Assembly: GCF_903992535.2 (NCBI RefSeq)
Contig: NC_052048.2
Coordinates: 78,433,928 to 78,497,927, forward strand
Length of the DNA: 64,000 bases
Origin: Arvicola amphibius
Lineage: Eukaryota > Chordata > Mammalia > Rodentia > Cricetidae
Direction of reading: 5' to 3'
Shown here: in pieces, positions 34,311 to 44,395 of the stretch
Numbering within the stretch: the stretch's first letter is position 1
Layout: each line of letters starts with the position of its first letter
The notes under the pieces: model-generated
Seen by the model: the letters and a program-made list of their open reading frames with translations, nothing else
Told to the model about the DNA's origin: nothing
Database searches by the model: none
Program-made: the position numbers and the translations under genes

Positions 34311-35170
34311 CATTTATACTCCATTCCCTCAAGTTTTCTTCACCCCTCCATATCTCCTCTCCTCTGCCACTTTTAATCTCCTTTCTCCCCCCACCCCCTG
34401 TGCTCCCAATTTTGTTAGGCGATCTTTTCTTTTTCCAATTTCTAGCTGAATCTATATTTTTTCCTTGGGTTCACCATATTAAAGATGAGAACACGGAAAG
34501 AGATATCTTGATTGAGGGAGCCATTATTGGATAGCAGAAACCTGGCTCTAGAGAAATATCCGGGAATCCACAAAGAAGACCAAAAGCAACAGAAGAGAGG
34601 GTTCCCAATATTGAGTTGCCTTGTAGTCAGACTGATGAATATCTTAAATATCTCCAAGAAACCTTCATCCAGCAACTGATGAAACAGAAACAGAGACATA
34701 CATCGGAGCACTGGGATGAGCTCTGAAAGTCCAGTTGAAGAGTGAGAAGAATGAGAATATGAGCAAAGAGGTTAAGACCATTATGGGTTCACCAACTGAA
34801 ACATTCTGCCTGAGTTAATGGGAGCTCACCATCTCCAGCTGGACTGGGAAGGAACAGGCATAGGACCAAACTAGTCCCTCTATATGGGATTAACAGTTGC
34901 ACAGCTGGAGCAGCCTGAGGGATAACTGTCGGTGGCACCAGAATTTATTCCTACTGCATGTACTGGCTTGTTGGTAGCCTATTCTCTTTGGATGTATACC
35001 TTGTTAAGTATATAGTAGGGAGGGCCTTGGACCTTCCATAAAATAATGTGTTTTACCCTCTCTGAGGATTGGATGGGAGTGGGGTGGGAGGGTGTGTGGA
35101 GAGAATGGGAGGAGGGGAGGAAATGGAAACGTGGATTGCTATTTTTTAAAAAAATCTATTAAATTATTAA
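34311..35170 (+). mobile_element. Old L1 3' end with 5' inversion
   Basis: 34311-34483 is L1 3' UTR in minus orientation (CCATTCCCTCAAGTTTTCTT; compare 790-940). From about 34484 the L1 3' UTR continues in plus orientation (GATATCTTGATTGAGGGAGCC) to an A-rich tail near 35140-35170. A weak candidate target duplication is AAATCATTTA (left, about 34307) and AAATCCATTTA (right, about 35173). Confidence 0.72.
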
Positions 35171-35717
35171 GAAATCCATTTAAGAATGAGGTTAAGGATA
35201 ATGGCAACAATTTCTATTTGACTTTATGACATCAAAAATAAGTCACATGTAGTTTTTGAAAAGAAATGAGACTTCTGTCTCATTTACTAGGCTTCCACTA
35301 CCATTTTTATCAGAAGGTCACTGGCTCAGGCATGCTCCCATGGAGGTTGCTGGCTTGGGCCTTTCCTGTAGAAGTTTCTGGCTTGGGTCTGCTCTCTAGG
35401 CAACAAGTCCCTCATACCTGCTCCTGCACAGATCATATCCTTGGGCCTGCTGATGTGGAGGATGCTTTCGTTGGATTGTATTTGCCAAATTACGCTGACA
35501 TTGGCCAGTTGTAGAAACTGTTCCCTGCAAAATAGAATCTTTCAGAGATTGTCAAGGTTGGTTCAGATGAGATATAGCCTAGAATTTATTCATATTCCCA
35601 GACACGCTGCTCTGCTTTGTCAACGTCTTGTCAAGTGTGATTGAGCTTTATAACATTCTTACAGGAACAAATGGAAACTAACAAAGAACAATACTTAGAA
35701 AAGTTCGACTATCCACA
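35171..35717. other. Unassigned sequence
   Basis: No gene or repeat recognised; it is the left flank of the RPL37 retrocopy. Confidence 0.45.
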
Positions 35718-35733
35718 AAAAAATCTGGAATGG

Positions 35734-36098
35734 CTCTTTGGCCTCAGCGGGAGAAGCAAGATGACGAAAGGAACGGTCATCCTTCGGAAAGCATTGCAAC
35801 AAGACGCACACATTGTGCTGCCACTGTTGCTCTCTAAGGCCTACCACCTTCAGAAGTCTACCTGTGGCAAATGTGGCTACCCTGCCAAGCACAAGAGAAA
35901 GTTTAACTGGAGTGCCAAGGCTAAGAGACGAAGCACTACCGGGACCAGGCGGATGAAGCACCTAAAAATTGTCTACCGAAGATTCAGACATGGATTCCCT
36001 GAAGGGACAATCCCTAAACCCAAGAGGGCAGCTGTTGCAGCATCCAGTACATCTTGAGGATTTCATTCTGTCATAAAATAAATGTTCTGGTTTCCAAA
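35734..36098 (+). pseudogene. Rpl37-ps: Processed pseudogene of ribosomal protein L37
   Basis: RPL37 is a 97-residue zinc-binding protein of the large ribosomal subunit. Here an intronless copy spans a 5' UTR remnant (GGCCTCAGCGGGAGAAGCAAG), coding region 35761-36057 and a short 3' UTR with AATAAA. MTKGT is followed by an inserted G that shifts the frame (VILRKALQQDAHIV), so the first CxxC pair is lost. The frame is restored before SKAYHLQKSTCGKCGYPAKH, and the rest is well conserved to AAVAASSTS. A target duplication AAAAAATCT(G/A)GAATGG flanks it at 35718-35733 and 36101-36116: a textbook L1-mediated retrocopy. Not expected to make a working protein. Confidence 0.96.
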
Positions 36099-36116
36099 AC
36101 AAAAAATCTAGAATGG

Positions 36117-36990
36117 GGGAAGTTATGAATCTAGAAGTGGAAGTTACTTCCACTTCTGCAAAATGCACAAACATTATTGAATGCACATACACACACATAT
36201 GAAAAAATGCAAACATGCAAACCACATATTTATTTTGCACCCTCCATCCCTCAAAGAACATTTAAATAGAAACTGTTTCTCCTTCTTTAATCATTGCTTG
36301 TATTTCTCTGTGTAGTCTTTTGGTCTTTCCATTTTACACATTAGCATGTCTGTTGTTGCACTTGCTCAGCTCCTGTTCAATCATGATTATGAGACATTAC
36401 AGGTGTGGCTTATAAGACACACAACATCACAGCAAACACCTTGATCCACCTGCTTAATTTTAGCACTTGAAAAGCTTAGTTTAAAGGAGAGCTTGAGTTC
36501 TAAAACAGCCTGTATTCAAGAATGAAGAAAAGACTGGGCCTGCTAATTCAATTTATCTCAAAATTTGGCAGGCAGATCTTGTGAGTTTGAGGCTAGCCTG
36601 TTATACAAGGTGTAATCCCATCAACTAGGTCATACTGAAGCCTTCAAGACTAGCTTACAAATAGTTGCAGTGTTGTGAAGTTAATGCTGCTGAGTAGTGG
36701 AGCTTTAGGGATTTTGTTTTTAATCTGAAGGGTTTGGGGGAAATATGAAAAAACACACTCCTGCTTGATGGTTACATCTATCTTTTACTCATGTTGGTTT
36801 CCGTTGTGCTCTAATATTCATGTTGTTCTTTTCTCTTTTTTGTCAGTTTATATATCCCCACCAAATATATAAGGCAATAAAAGGTTTTTAATTATCCAAG
36901 AACATCTGCAGCCTTCATTTCGGACTGCAGAGTCAAATTATCTTCTGCATTCTATACAAGTCAGAACTTTGCTTCACAATTTGAGATCAG
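36117..36990. other. Unassigned, with a weak SINE-like scrap
   Basis: About 36566-36602 contains GGCAGGCAGATCTTGTGAGT and TTTGAGGCTAGCCTG, words from a B1-like SINE, but the ends are missing. No gene seen. Confidence 0.4.
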
Positions 36991-38200
36991 AAATGGATAG
37001 TTATCCTCCTGGATACTGGAAGTAGACAAGATTGCTGGACAAAAAATGGGAACATAGGGGTGAGGTGGGATGGGGGGAGGGGGGATGGGGGATGGGGCGA
37101 GAAAAGTGTGAAGTGGAGGATGGGAAGAGCTTGGGGGAATAGGATGGTTGGGATATAGGAAGGGTGGATATGAGAACAAGGAATTATATATCTTACTTAA
37201 GGGAGCCATTCTAGGGTTGGCAGAGGCTTGACTCTAGAGGGATTCCCAGGTGTCCAGGAAGACGCCCCCAGCTAGGTCCTTGGGCAGCTGAGGAGAGGGT
37301 GCCAGAAATGGCCAGATCCTATTGCCATACTCATGAATATCTTGCATATCACCATAGAACCTTCACCTGGCATTGGATGGAGAAAATGACAGAGCCCCAC
37401 ATAGGAGCACCAAACTGAGCTCCCAAGGTCCTGATGAGGAGCAAAAGGAGGGAGATCATGAGCAAGGAAGTCAGGACCGTGAGGAGTGCGTTTACCCATT
37501 GAGACGGTGGGACAGATCTAACGGGAGACCACCAAGTCCAGTTGGAATGGAACTGATGGAACAGGGGACCAAACCGGGCTCTCTGAATGTGGCTGACGGT
37601 GGAGGAGGACTGAGAAACCAAGGACAACGGCAATGAATGTGAACTCTACAGCATGGACGGGCTCACTGTGAGCCTTAACCTTCACCTGGCGATGGATGGA
37701 GATAGAGACAGAGCCCCACATTGGAGCACCGGACTGAGCTCCCAAAGTTCTGATGAGGAGCGGATGGAGAGAGATCATGAGAAAGTCAGAACCATGAGGG
37801 ACGCGTTCACCCACTGAGACGGCAGGACAGAACTAATGGGAGACCACCAAGTCCACTTGGAATGGGACTGATGGAACATGCGACTAAATCGGACTCTCTG
37901 AGGGTGGCTGATGGTGGAGGCTGACCGAGGAGCCAAGGACAATGGCGATGGGCTTGGTCTCTACGACATGGACTGGCTCTGTGTGAGCCTTGTCAGTTCG
38001 GTTGCTCACCTTCCTGGACCTGGGGGGAGTTGGGAGGACCTTGGTCTCAACATAGTGTAGAGAACCCTGATGGCTGTTTGGCCTCAAGAGGGAGGGAGTG
38101 GGGGTGTGGGTGGAGAGGAGGGGAGGGAAGGGGGAGGAGGAGGGGAGGAGATGGCAGTTTTTAATAAAAAATAAATAAACTGGAAAAAAATAAAAAAAAG
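36991..38200 (+). mobile_element. 5'-truncated L1 with duplicated 3' UTR
   Basis: Begins just past the ORF2 stop (TATCCTCCTGGATACTGGAA), contains the full 3' UTR and ends with the G-rich block (38085-38155) and A-rich tail. Within the 3' UTR a ~319-bp unit occurs twice in tandem (first unit from 37361, second from 37680), the two copies diverged by many substitutions. Confidence 0.88.
37361..37998 (+). repeat. 319-bp tandem duplication in L1 3' UTR
   Basis: CTTCACCTGG starts at 37361 and 37680. Both units run through GAGCACC…CTGAGCTCCC, AACGGGAGACCACCAAGTCC (or TAATGGG…) and GGACAA…ATG to the …GAGCCTT end. The divergence between units suggests that the duplication predates or accompanied the spread of this L1 type. 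Confidence 0.85.
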
Positions 38201-39657
38201 AATTTAATCAATGCAAGCTAGCAATAATTGTGTTGTCTTTGTATTTACAACCAATACAGGCAGGTCAGCTGTTGTGATTTTGTAATAGCAAGGCATCTTG
38301 GTCAATCTAAAGCTCTTCTGAAGTTTGTTTCACGTAATGGTGTAAAACAAACCCATTACATCAATTCTCAGCATAAAGATTAAAAGAATTTGAACCTGTC
38401 TGGACTCAACTGTTTTCCTAAAACATAAATCTATGATGTGATTAAAGCATCTTCTTAGTGGAACTTAATAGGAACTCCCTGTGTCAAAAATTATACAGCA
38501 TCTTTCTGATAATTTACACATAAATATGCCCAGTAGATCAAGATGTATTCATGAGATAAACACATACAATACAATGATATGGAATTCCCCATAGCGGTTT
38601 TTGCAAATGTGAAAATATATACAGAATATTTGGAGTCAGTGACCTCACATCTATGCTTAATGAGGTTCACAATCAGATAATTATTCATCTAGTAGGTTGA
38701 CACCTGAATAATAATTGCCACCTGCTACGCATCCTGTATGTCTAATAGCTACCAGCAAAAGGAACAAAATAACTGCATTTTAAAAGCTCCCCTGAAAAGA
38801 ACTTAAGAGAGATAAGACAATGGAACAAGTTTGTTTCCAGTCAGTGAACTGCTGGATAGAGGTTCAATTCCTTGCTATCCCTTTATTCAGTTAGCAAACC
38901 CTTTAGTAGTGCATCAGAGCACACCTGCATGAGACTGGGTGTGTGGTGGAAATCAGATCAAATGTTTGTCTCTGGCACCCTGTCAAGGCCACTGCCTGCT
39001 CTGTCCTTCTTGCTACATTCATGTTACAGGCTAAGACTGTACTATTGAAAGTAGACAAAGAAAACTGCTAAACAAAATCTTTATTAGAACTTATGCTAAG
39101 AGAGCATTTTTAATATTATCATTAATAAATAAATTTAAAGTTATATTGAATTTCATAAATACATTCCAACATTACCTGTTGATTTATTAAAACTCTGTTG
39201 TTTCAAAAGAATAACAAATCTGGAAAACACTGCCAGTTGAGTAAAGACTTGAAGGTGAAAACTTATTATAATATAAATAAAAAGATCAACAAGAGGAAAA
39301 TCATGCCTGGTACTAAAAACCTAGAAAACTACTCAGGATTAGTGAAGTCATAGTTGTAGGAGAGGATTTATAATCATTTTATTAAGACAGCATAATCCAT
39401 AACTACATATAAATATTTGCCCTTATACCCAAAAGTAAGTGTAGTCCTCACCCTTTATCTTTTTGTAACCCATGACCATTAAAAAAACACTATAACCAAT
39501 TAAAATGTAGTATGCAGTCTAGTGCCAATGGATATATCTGTAAAACTGCTAATTCCCTGAAAACACAGGAATCACTAAGAAAGGGATGGAAAATTATAAG
39601 GGTCAAGGAACAGGAGGTGTGCAATGAGATTGTATTTCCTAGAAATATCAGAAGTTA
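38201..39657. other. Unassigned unique-looking sequence
   Basis: No gene, repeat or promoter pattern recognised across about 1.45 kb. Confidence 0.45.
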
Positions 39658-40127
39658 TGTAGAGATGGTGCTTTTGTTTCCTGGCCTCTCAGTCTCAAAT
39701 AATAACACAGAAACTATATTAATTACTGCAATGTTTGACCAATAGCTTAGGTATATTTCTAGCTAATTCCTATATATTAAATTAAACATTTCTATTCATC
39801 TGTGTACCTCCACGAGACTGTAGACTACTGGTAAGATTCTCACTGGTGGTTGGTACCATTATACTTTGGCAGCTACATGGCATCTCTTCAACTCTGACTA
39901 CTTTCTTTTTTATTCATGGTTTATTTTTTTATATTTAAAAATTTCTATCTCCTCCCCTCCTCCTCCCCCTTCCCTCCCCTCTTCCTCCCCCTTCCTCCCC
40001 CTCCCCTCCACCCACACCTCCCCTCCCTCCCTCTCCAGGCCAAGGAGGCATCAGGGTTCCCTACTCTATGTTAAGACCAAGGTCCTCCCAACTCCCCCCA
40101 GGTCCAGGAAGGTGATTGACCAAGCTG

Positions 40128-40556
40128 TGTAGTGAAGAGGTACGGGCCGGCTTCCCGCCGCCCAGCTCCCAGCCACCGGCTAGCTTAAAACCCAAAATAA
40201 CAACACACAAATTGTATTATTTTAAATACTGCCTGGCTCATTAGTTTCAGCCTCTTACTCACATCTTGACTAACCCATATCGAATAATCTGTGTAACACC
40301 ATGAATGGTGTCTTACCCGGAAAGATTCAGCATCTCTGACCTGGCGGCTGGCTTCATCGCATCTCTCTTACGGAGGAGAGGCATGGTGGTCTGTCTAACT
40401 TAGGAGAGGCGTGGCATCTGACTGAGCCATCTACCTCACTTCCTTCTTCCTGTTCTGTCTACTCCACCCAAGGGCCGGTCTATCAGATGGGCCAGGCAGT
40501 TTCTTTATTAATTATCCAATGAAATCATCAGATAGATAGAAGACACACCTACATCA
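40128..40556 (-). mobile_element. 3' LTR of the element
   Basis: 429 bp, TGATGTAGG…CACTACA in the minus reading. It differs from the partner LTR by three substitutions that I can find by aligning the two by eye. Confidence 0.95.
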
Positions 40557-40570
40557 TTTCCCCTTTTTCT
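40557..40570 (-). promoter_or_regulatory. Polypurine tract
   Basis: AGAAAAAGGGGAAA on minus, directly adjoining the 3' LTR; it primes plus-strand DNA synthesis in LTR elements. Its position confirms the minus orientation. Confidence 0.85.
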
Positions 40571-41666
40571 GTTTAAACAAAAAAGAAAAGCTTTCACTTT
40601 AACATAGTAAAATTACATATAACAAAACAGTTATCAAGTAAGAATTACAGTTACAATATTTATATCTACTTTATCTTTTATCATAACTAAGGAAAACTAT
40701 AACTATCTATTTATTCTTCAACTCCATCAAAGACTCCAGAAGGATATAATATTACCTAGGTGAACAAGAAGTAAGCTACTTCCAAAACTCTAGAAATCAC
40801 AGAGACATCTTGCTACCTGGACAGTCACCCAAAGTTCTTTTGTACCATTGGGGCATCCATCTTCAGCTTTCAGGTCCATAGTTTCCAGCAGACATTTCCA
40901 CGAAGCAGGAAATTTCGAAGGCAGTTCAGTCACTTTCTGCTGTGTCCTGCAGAATGTCTCACAGACTCTTTCATGAATCAGGAACCCCGAAAGATCATCT
41001 CACTTTTAGGCAACTTCAGCAGTCCTCTCTCTGAGGGTTCTTTGTGTCCAGTTTATGCCAATAGTCCAGGCAAAAGCAGTTTCTTGCCAAAATGACTATC
41101 AAACTCCATAAGTAGCCTCTTCAATGCCCATAATTCTCTTGAAGTAGCTTGTGCTGCCAGGAGCAGACATGTCTCATTGTCATGAAAAGCCTTAAGTTAT
41201 TAAAACATCTAAAATGCGATATTCTGTAGTCTTTGAAAGATATGAAGAATGCCTATGTAACTTAAATATATCTCTATATAGCTAGAAAATCTAACTAACA
41301 TAACAAGTTTTACTAATATTGATAACTATCCATTAACAACCTATATACATTACATTTTTAAATGAACTACACAATCACAATACATTAATCAGTATCAGAA
41401 ATACATATACATATAACAAAATTGACCTTAAATTTAAATCACTAAAGCCAAATCCATATCAATGCAAATTACTCATCTCCATATTATATCCCCCTTTAAA
41501 TGTAAAAGAACACTTATAAACAATATTTGGGAATATGGGCGCAGTTATTTCTCTCCAAACTGCTTCCTGCTGAATGGGGGCACTGTTATTTAGGTCTTTC
41601 ATGGTGTAACTTGTATGCCAGGTTCATCTCAGTCATCAGTTGGGTGAAGTAATTTTCTGAAGGTGG

Positions 41667-41954
41667 TCACAGCAACCTTTCAGGAGGCCGTGGTCTGTCA
41701 TACCATATTGGGATAGAAGCAATCCACAGGGTTTCATTTTCTGTAAAAACAAAAGAAGAATCTCTTTTCCAAAGTATCATATCCTTAGATCCAAATTCTG
41801 AAGTCAAGGTATTTTCAAAATATCTTTTTTGGATTAGTTCAGCAGCATTTATAAACAAATATCTTTTAGCAGCTATTGTTTCTTCCTCAGCATTTAAACA
41901 ATTCAAAGAGAGCATAATAGCATACAGTATCAAGATTTTCTGTATATTTTCCAT
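41667..41954 (-). other. 95-codon open frame inside the LTR element
   Basis: A single open frame in the otherwise closed interior. A short stretch (MILWKRDSSF and ENETLWIAS) is faintly reminiscent of the tail of a retroviral integrase, but I cannot support this. It is most likely a decayed remnant or chance. Confidence 0.25.
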
Positions 41955-42007
41955 CTTTGTACAGCTTTATTTTTACCTCTATTTCGTTTATTTTTACTTT
42001 TTTTTTA

Positions 42008-42272
42008 AGACAGGTTCTCTGTATATCTTTGTCCTGGAATAACTCTGTTGACCAGGCTGTCCTTGAACTCACAGAGATCTACTTGCCTCTGCCTCCCCAG
42101 TGTTGGGATTAAAGGTGTGCTCTACAACACCTTGAACTCACAGAGATCTGTCTGTCTCTGCCTCCCAGGCACTGGGATTAAAGGTGTGTCCTCTGCCACA
42201 CCTTGAAGTCACAGAGGTCAATCTACCTCTGCCTCCCACGTGTTGGGATTAGAGGTGTGTACCATCACACCC
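42008..42272 (-). repeat. B1-derived SINE with tripled right half
   Basis: A B1-like sequence in minus orientation (ACAGGTTCTCTGTATATC) whose ~70-bp segment beginning CCTTGAACTCACAGAG occurs three times in tandem (42061-42129, 42130-42200, 42201-42272), each with GGGATTAAAGGTGTG or a close variant. It lies in the interior of the LTR element. Confidence 0.88.
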
Positions 42273-42923
42273 AAATTACTCTTTCTCTCTTTTTCTTTTT
42301 TACTTTTAAGAACTTTAACCTTTAGCCTACATATATTTTCAACACATTGTAAACCATTTTGATGTTTTCTTCGACTTTGAATCTTTCTTTTACTGTATAT
42401 CTCTCTTCTTGTGACCACATAAGTCTTTAATTTACCCACCAAAATCGGTAGAACTAAAGCCGTAACTTTGGCGGCTGGATCCAGCCCATGCCTTAGCTTT
42501 CTAGCCTCATGGCAGAGGTACCCGCAGGAGCCATGTTTATCGCCACAACTCTATGGCATTTCAAGGTCCCTGCCAGCAAGCAAGCTGCAACAGTGTCAAA
42601 CAACAGTCAGGACCGCCTGCTTGAAAGAGTCAGAGTTTGTCCTGGCAGTACAGACCAGAACGCCAGCATTTTAAAACAGCACAACTTTTTTCCTGCTATG
42701 GCTGAAAACAAACAAGCATGCAGTCAGCTTTTATCAACTCCATTTAAGTGTTTCGTAGCAGGACCTCTTAAAAGAGCTGCAGGGTTTTGCAGCTAAAGCT
42801 GAGTCAGGAAGCCTCTCTTAGATGAGAGCGCTTGCTCAGATCCGAGAAATTGCTGCTATCAAGAAAACATGCTTTACTCTATTCTTTCTCAAGCTTTCTC
42901 AAGCTTTCTGTGGATTCAGTTAT

Positions 42924-42937
42924 CCACGTGGGCGCCA
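42924..42937 (-). promoter_or_regulatory. Primer-binding site (tRNA-Lys type)
   Basis: TGGCGCCCACGTGG on minus, three bases inside the 5' LTR. TGGCGCCC complements the 3' end of lysine tRNAs; the remaining bases fit less well. Confidence 0.75.
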
Positions 42938-42940
42938 TTC

Positions 42941-43369
42941 TGTAGTGAAGAGGTACGGGCCGGCTTCCCGCCGCCCAGCTCCCAGCCACCGGCTAGCTTA
43001 AAACCCAAAATAACAACACACAAATTGTATTATCTTAAATACTGCCTGGCTCATTAGTTTCAGCCTCTTACTCACATCTTGACTAACCCATATCGAATAA
43101 TCTGTGTAACACCATGAATGGTGTCTTACCCGGAAAGATTCAGCATCTCTGACCTGGCGGCTGGCTTCATCGCATCTCTCTTACTGAGGAGAGGCATGGT
43201 GGTCTGTCTAACTTAGGAGAGGCGTGGCATCTGACTGAGCCATCTACCTCACTTCCTTCTTCCTGTTCTGTCTATTCCACCCAAGGGCCGGTCTATCAGA
43301 TGGGCCAGGCAGTTTCTTTATTAATTATCCAATGAAATCATCAGATAGATAGAAGACACACCTACATCA
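42941..43369 (-). mobile_element. 5' LTR of the element
   Basis: 429 bp, same ends as the partner LTR. Followed on the plus strand by the second copy of the AAGCTG target duplication. Confidence 0.95.
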
Positions 43370-43570
43370 AAGCTGAGAAGGCTCCCACAGAGCCCGTCCA
43401 TGCAGAAGAATCAGAGCCCAGTGCCATTGTCCTTTGCTTCTCAGTCAGCCCCCACTGTTGGCCACATTCAGAGAGACGGGTTTGGTCGCATGATCCATCA
43501 GTCCCATTCCAACTGGAGTTGGTGATCTCCAATTAGTTCTGTCCCACTGTCTCCATGAGTGAACGCACCC

Positions 43571-43826
43571 CTCACGTTCCTGGCTTTCTTTCTCATGTTC
43601 TCTCCCCTTCCGCTCCTCATCAGGACCTTGGGAGCTCAGCCCAGTGCTCCAATGTGGGGCTCAGTCATTTTCTTCATCTATCGCCAGGTGGAGGTTCCCT
43701 CACGTTCCTGACTTTCTTTCTCATGTTCTCTCTCCTTCTGCTCCCCACCAGGACCCTGGGAGCCCAGTCCGGTGCTCCAATGTGGGGCTCAGTCATTTTC
43801 TTCATCTATCGCCAGGTGGAGGTTCT
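43571..43826 (-). repeat. 128-bp tandem duplication in L1 3' UTR
   Basis: CTCACGTTCCTG begins at 43571 and 43699. The two units are parallel to the end (ATCTATCGCCAGGTGGAGGTTC) with a modest number of differences. Different register and length from the 319-bp duplication at 37361. Confidence 0.88.
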
Positions 43827-44395
43827 ATGGTGATATGCAAGAAATTCATCAGTATGGCTATAGGAACTGGCCTTTTCAGGCTCCCCCTCCTCAGCTGCCC
43901 AAGGAACCAACTGGCGGCGTCTCCCTAGAAACCTGGGAACCCCTCTAGGGTCAAGTCTCTTGACAACCCTCAGATGGCTCCCTAAATTAAGATATATGCT
44001 TCCCTGCTCCCATATCCATGCCTCCCGTATCCCAAGCACCCCATTCCTCCGAGCTCCCCCCATTCTCCCCTTCACGCTTCTCTCTCCACATCTTCCCTTG
44101 GCCGCGTCTGACTACTTTCTATATCTCCATACAGATTTCACAATTGACTTTACTAAGCCATTGGCCAAAACAACTTCTTTAATAACAAATAGTAATTAAA
44201 CATATTCATAGCATACAGAGAGGAATCCCATATTACATACTCCTAATTAATAATAATTCTTTTTGTCTCAGTGGCTCTAATTTTGCCTTCACCAGCTGCC
44301 ATTAGACTCCACTGTGCCTTTTCTACATCAAGTGGTTGAAGAAGAATCATCAGACACCTGGCTGGCTTCTTCTCTGATTTGTTTGTGCAGAAAAT

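Larger units (their letters stand above)
40128..43369 (-). mobile_element. Structurally complete non-autonomous ERV2-type LTR element (mys-like)
   Basis: Two 429-bp LTRs (40128-40556 and 42941-43369) bound a 2.4-kb interior. The 6-bp target duplication AAGCTG is exact (40122-40127 and 43370-43375). On the minus strand the 5' LTR is the right one; just inside it is a primer-binding site TGGCGCCCACGTGG, matching the start of a lysine-tRNA type site. Just before the 3' LTR is a polypurine tract (40557-40570). The interior has no gag, pol or env frame of useful length, so it must have moved using proteins from another element. Size and structure recall the mys family of cricetid rodents; that name is inference. 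Confidence 0.93.
39907..44106 (-). mobile_element. 5'-truncated L1 carrying a nested LTR element
   Basis: L1 3' UTR in minus orientation: 39907-40127 and 43370-44106, interrupted by the LTR retroelement at 40128-43369. A perfect 14-bp target duplication TCTGACTACTTTCT is at 39893-39906 and 44107-44120. Only about 0.95 kb of L1 3' UTR is present; it includes a 128-bp tandem duplication (43571-43826). Confidence 0.94.
39675..44237 (-). mobile_element. Old ERV2-type LTR split by an L1
   Basis: 39675-39906 plus 44107-44237, read on minus, form one LTR: it starts TGTAATATGGGATTCCTCTC, contains AGTTTCTGTGTTATTATTTG near its end and finishes GGCCAGGAAACA. The two parts are separated by the L1 at 39907-44106, whose target duplication lies within the LTR. 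I found no 6-bp duplication for the LTR itself. Confidence 0.7.

Noticed and set aside
41667..41954. Retroviral pol or env remnant in the LTR element
   Set aside because: Only a faint resemblance over a few residues; not enough to call a retroviral gene.
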